Source: Bufo bufo
Taxonomy: Eukaryota > Chordata > Amphibia > Anura > Bufonidae
Direction: 5' to 3'
Assembly (NCBI RefSeq): GCF_905171765.1
Contig: NC_053395.1
Location: forward strand, 189,475,577 to 189,539,576
Length of the DNA stretch: 64,000 nucleotides
The first letter of the stretch is position 1, and every line of letters begins with the position of its first letter. Of the stretch, positions 46,392 to 64,000 are shown piece after piece. Below the pieces are notes generated by a model. That model did not search any database, was not told the origin of the DNA, and worked only from the letters and a program-made list of their open reading frames with translations. The translations under genes and the position numbers were made by a program.

Positions 46392-47601
46392 CACTCACCT
46401 AAAGAATTATTAGGAACACCTGTTCTATTTCTCATTAATGCAATTATCTAGTCAACCAATCACATGGCAGTTGCTTCAATGCATTTAGGGGGGTGGTCCT
46501 GGTCAAGACAATCTCCTGAACTCCAAACTGAATGTCAGAATGGGAAAGAAATGTGATTTAAGCAATTTTGAGCGTGGCATGGTTGTTGGTGCCAGACGGG
46601 CCGGTCTGAGTATTTCACAATCTGCTCAGTTACTGGGATTTTCACGCACAACCATTTCTAGGGTTTACAAAGAATGGTGTGAAAAGGGAAAAACATCCAG
46701 TAAGCGGCAGTCCTGTGGGCAAAAATGCCTTGTGGGTGCTAGAGGTCAGAGGAGAATGGGCCGACTGATTCAAGCTGATAGAAGAGCAACGTTGACTGAA
46801 ATAACCACTCGTTACAACCGAGGTCTGCATCAAAGCATTTGTGAAGCCACAACACGCACAACCTTGAGGCGGATGGGCTACAACAGCAGAAGACCCCACC
46901 GGGTACCACTCATCTCCACTACAAATAGGAAAAAGAGGCTACAATTTGCACAAGCTCACCAAAATTGGACTGTTGAAGACTGGAAAAATGTTGCCTGGTC
47001 TGATGAGTCTCGATTTCTGTTGAGACATTCAAATGATAGAGTCCGAATTTGGCGTAAACAGAATGAGAACATGTATCCATCATGCCTTGTTACCACTGTG
47101 CAGGCTGGTGGTGGTGGTGTAATGGTGTGGGGGATGTTTTCTGGGCACACTTTAGGCCCCTTAGTGCCAATTGGGCATCGTTTAAATGCCACGGGCTACC
47201 TGAGCATTGTTTCTGACCATGTCCATCCCTTCATGACCACCATGTACCCATCCTCTGATGGCTACTTCCAGCAGGATAATGCACCATGTCACAAAGCTCG
47301 AATCATTTCAAATTGGTTTCTTGAACATGACAATGAGTTCACTGTACTAAAATGGCCCCCACAGTCACCAGATCTCAACCCAATTGAGCATCTTTGGGAT
47401 GTGGTGGAACGGGAGCTTCGTGCCCTGGATGTGCATCCCTCAAATCTCCATCAACTGCAAGATGCTATCCTATCAATATGGGCCAACATTTCTAAAGAAT
47501 GCTATCAGCACCTTGTTGAATCAATGCCACGTAGAATTAAGGCAGTTCTGAAGGCAAATTAGAAATAGAACAGGTGTTCCTAATAATTCTTTAGGTGAGT
47601 G
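46392..47601 (+). mobile_element. Intact-looking Tc1/mariner transposon (DD36E type), 1,210 bp
   Basis: Terminal inverted repeats are identical for 41 bp at the two ends (cactcacctaaagaattatt ...). They are flanked by TA (46390-46391 and 47602-47603) within an AT microsatellite. One uninterrupted transposase gene fills the inside. Both ends and the gene look undamaged, so this is the youngest-looking element in the window. Confidence 0.96.
46540..47562 (+). CDS. DD36E-type Tc1/mariner transposase, 340 aa, intact
   Basis: Cut-and-paste transposase. Starts MGKKCDLSNFERGMVVGARR with two predicted helix-turn-helix segments (ISQSAQLLGFSRTTISRVYK; then a second one near residues 80-115). The catalytic domain has VAWSDESRF (first Asp), GGGGVMVWGMF, YFQQDNAPCH (second Asp) and NPIEHLWDVVE (Glu), with 36 residues between second Asp and Glu. 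Length is normal for the superfamily (about 340). No frameshift or stop; stop codon 47560-47562 lies about 40 bp inside the right terminal repeat. This spacing was described for the Incomer family of animals; assignment here is by spacing only. Confidence 0.94.
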   Translation: MGKKCDLSNFERGMVVGARRAGLSISQSAQLLGFSRTTISRVYKEWCEKGKTSSKRQSCGQKCLVGARGQRRMGRLIQADRRATLTEITTRYNRGLHQSICEATTRTTLRRMGYNSRRPHRVPLISTTNRKKRLQFAQAHQNWTVEDWKNVAWSDESRFLLRHSNDRVRIWRKQNENMYPSCLVTTVQAGGGGVMVWGMFSGHTLGPLVPIGHRLNATGYLSIVSDHVHPFMTTMYPSSDGYFQQDNAPCHKARIISNWFLEHDNEFTVLKWPPQSPDLNPIEHLWDVVERELRALDVHPSNLHQLQDAILSIWANISKECYQHLVESMPRRIKAVLKAN

Positions 47602-47603
47602 TA

Positions 47604-50181
47604 GTGTGAGAGATATAACTTAATTATACAGAGGTAGGGACTGGTCTCAGCCAGGGCAGTGTGCAGCCGGGCACGAACACACTCACGCTACCGCCACCCT
47701 CACCTCACTAGCAGGTGCGCTGGCCGAGCAGCTTCAGGCTCTTCCTTCCAACTTTGCCGCCCAGACGGGACCACTCCCTCTTCTGGCTGCGCCTGCACGC
47801 AAGGTTCTGCCTCCCCCCCATGTGAACTTAGCCGCCGGCCGCTGGCAGCTCGTAGGACAGGTACTGTAACTACAGTGCGGCATTGCAGGGCGGCCAGCGT
47901 TAAAGGGGAAAATCAGCAGGAAACTCCTCGGGGGGGATTGCCCCGTTGCCCCCTGGATCCGCCAATGCAACCAATCATGATGTACTTCTCCTTTCTCCAC
48001 CAAAGCTCCAGCCCCGCCCCTAACAGCGGCCAGCTATTTACTGCCCCTGCGGCTCTTGCTTTGACATGTCCATCTGGACATAACATCACAAGAAATAAGA
48101 AAGAGCTGCATGGACATGGTCATGTGACCACAGCCCAGAACGGGAGATAGGAGCAATAAAGGTAAAAGAAATACATCACAAAATTACATCTATGAATTAT
48201 TATTAGGATGTTGATGCAAACTGGAAAACCCCTTTGATAAAGATAAGTAAAGTTCCTGTTTTTCTTGTAAACCTCAGAACAAGATGGTATCTTTTGGATT
48301 GCGAGCAGCACATCCTACAGTAAAGCAAATAAATTCTACTTAGATTATGCAACATTTGGTTTAGGAAAGACGACTCAATAAATAATAGTCAATATAAATT
48401 TTCTGTAATACCTATAGAAGTTTACAAAAATTCGATTCAGCTGCTTCGCCAAATTTCACAAAGAAAATTTGCCATGAAGCGCATTTATTTGTAATGACGG
48501 TGAGCGGCGATTGCACCGGCCCTCGTTCATTGAACACCTCAGATGCGATGTTCATTGCTGATTGTGGCATCTGAGATGAAAAAAATGAGGGATTTCAGGG
48601 GTTAATCCGTAAAAAAATAATAATACTCACCTTATCCATTTGAGAGCGAAGAGGCTGCTGCGGCCATCTTGATTTAAGATTTCACGCGATGTGTGATGAT
48701 GTCATCACTAGTGTTGAGCCAATAGAAGTCCATGAAGTGGACTTCGATCCGAAGTTCAGGGAAAATTCTATTTGCTTCGAAGCCGAATTTCCTTGTGCTT
48801 CGTGGTAGCGAATCGATTTTCCTTGAATGGCGACAAAAGATTTAAAAAAATCATACGAACCTCATCTGTTCGAGCGCAAAGATCTAGCACGAAATCCTGT
48901 GCGCCGTGACGTATGACGTCAGATGGTGGCATCTGATGAGTACAATGACGGGGTCGGCACAATCGCCGCTTCCTGTCATTGCACCCACTACTTATTAAAA
49001 AATGTGCTTCGTGACAAAGTAATTAGTCACAAAGCGTTTTTTTAATTTTTATTCGGTGAAGTAGCTGAGACATTTTGCGTGGGATTTTCAATCAAGATGG
49101 CTGCTGCAGCCTCTTCGCGCTCAAATGTATGAGGTGAGATTTTTTTTTTTACCGCCATTTCAGTGAAAATTTATTAGTTCCCACAAAGCATGAAGAAATT
49201 TGGAAGTCCACTTCGGATACTTCGATTCGCTCAACACTACTTATAAGATTTCAATACAGCTTCCCAAAAGAGTGTCTTCTGGGTTTTATCAAAATGATTG
49301 GGCTAAGATTATTTTGCTTTTTTTTAAAAATAACAGGCTGAACATGAACGGTTCATCCCTCTCATTGTAATTAAAATGGTTGTGCCACCATTAAATGTTA
49401 TTTTAATATAATTAAGCATGAAAAACAAGTTACTTTTCTAATTTACTTTGTTACAAAAATGCTCCAATTGTGAGATATTCTCTTTTCTTCATTAAAATGG
49501 CGCCCTCTGGCGTTTAATCTTATAGTGATGTGCCCGCCCATCTACTTAGGTGGTCGCACATGCTCGGTTCCATCCTTCAGCTGCCACCAGTAATATCTAT
49601 TGTTACAAGTTGTGGTAGTTACAGTGAGAGAGCTGCAGCAGAAAGAGCATGCCCCTTGAGAGCATTTTTGGTGCCCATTAAGGTTCCAGAATGGCATATG
49701 CCCTTTTGATGAAAAGAATGGTGCTACAAGCCACGCTGTTCTTCCCATCAAATGTGAAAGGAAAGCCAACTGAGGCCCCAAACAGAGCTTCTGACAGCAG
49801 TGTGATTACAGCCTTTTTTTGTTAACATTAACAGCTGATCGCTTCCTTGTGGATACTTGGTTGGACCTTCTTGACACTAGGGACTACATCAAAAGCTCTC
49901 AACCAGGCAAGCAACTCAAGAAACTATCCAGATACATTATATACAATCAGACATACAGAACTGGACTTTCCCAAAGGAGTATCTTCACTATAAATATAAA
50001 AGCTACATTTGCCCTCAATCGAATATAATTGACCACTATTCTTCAGAGGGCTGTGTACAAGAAAAAAAAAAAAAACATGCATTTTGGAGATTTACTACCT
50101 TTGTTTGGCCTAGAAGTTTTTCAATATCAAAATTAATTTTTTATTTTTTAGCATATTTTATACAAAATTTACTTGTGCTTT
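47604..50181. other. Intergenic, including presumed DHRS9 3' UTR
   Basis: GC-rich 47640-48010, possibly the end of an older hAT element (ggatccgccaatg near 47955). Then fragments of 'ttcgatt' repeats (48420-48610), a hAT-like element at 48709-49239, and otherwise nothing recognised. The DHRS9 3' UTR should extend leftward from 50182; no single polyadenylation site could be chosen. Confidence 0.5.
48709..49239. mobile_element. hAT-like MITE with tagtgttgagc ends
   Basis: Ends tagtgttgagc and gctcaacacta are perfect 11-bp inverted repeats, and cttcg/cgaag motifs are frequent in both subterminal parts. No matching 8-bp flank was found, so the duplication has decayed or the ends were moved. Confidence 0.65.
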
Positions 50182-63690
<13,509 letters not shown>

Positions 63691-64000
63691 CTAAAAATTA
63701 TACAAGAGGGTTGGAAAGATTCAGAGGGTAATTACTTTACAATGCCGCTGATATATCACATAAATTCACTCATAAAGGCTTAAACAGATGGTCAGAGCAG
63801 GAGGTGCTATTCCTTTACAGTATTTTCAGCGTAGTGAATAACATACCGCAGCAGTCTGAGATATTCAAGCTTCTACAACCCCATGGAGGCTTACTTTTTG
63901 TGCTCCACTTTTGAAAAAAACCTTTGACATATCAAAGGCTTTGATCAGTGGGGTTCGAGGACTGAGATTACACTGCATTTTAATGGTGACAGGTTCCTTT
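63691..64000 (-). other. DHRS9 upstream intron or 5' flank
   Basis: No coding exon seen. The last 14 bases (tgacaggttccttt) match the end of the TTAA MITE family of 24068-24522, presumably an element running out of the window. Confidence 0.5.

Noticed and set aside
45606..47968. A further hAT element with its right end near 47967 and the 9-kb hAT inserted in it
   Set aside because: The right end resembles a hAT terminus, but no matching left end or 8-bp duplication could be found.

Overview
The window is vertebrate nuclear DNA, most likely from an anuran amphibian. It carries spliced exons of two vertebrate genes (ABCB11 and DHRS9). It is also dense with amphibian-style transposable elements: TTAA-flanked foldback MITEs, hAT elements with 8-bp target duplications, several Tc1/mariner families, a CR1/L2-like LINE and Gmr1-type Ty3/gypsy. 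No operons, CRISPR arrays, tRNA or rRNA genes were seen.

Layout. Bases 207-34026 (+) hold the last ten coding exons of ABCB11 (bile salt export pump), giving 590 residues that cover the second membrane domain and second ATP-binding domain; the 5' half lies left of the window. The introns hold a CR1-like LINE (9.2-10.5 kb), two solo LTRs (13.5-14.3 and 22.8-23.2 kb), a degenerate Gmr1-like gypsy element inserted in a dead mariner (16.25-21.5 kb), and a 6-kb hAT element (27.7-33.6 kb) that received further hAT and Tc1-like insertions. Bases 34.0-50.2 kb are intergenic and hold a 9.15-kb hAT transposon (36447-45597) with a decayed BED-finger transposase and large 294-bp and 141-bp tandem arrays, then an intact-looking 1.2-kb DD36E Tc1/mariner transposon (46392-47601). 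Bases 50182-63690 (-) hold the complete coding region of DHRS9, a retinol/steroid short-chain dehydrogenase, in four coding exons. Its first coding intron carries a 1.8-kb minisatellite, a second copy of the 27.7-kb hAT family in inverse orientation (57427-61026), and a near-perfect 500-bp-arm foldback nested in a Tc1 remnant.

The two host genes converge tail to tail. ABCB11 exports bile salts from hepatocytes; DHRS9 is a membrane-anchored oxidoreductase of retinoids and 3-alpha-hydroxysteroids. They are neighbours in other vertebrates but are not known to act in one pathway. Many insertions can be dated relative to one another, because removing the inner element and one target-site copy rejoins the outer sequence exactly.

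Limits: exon borders come from splice consensus and remembered family alignment, not transcripts. Transposon family names rest on motifs, TIRs, target-site duplications and catalytic spacing, not on database searches.
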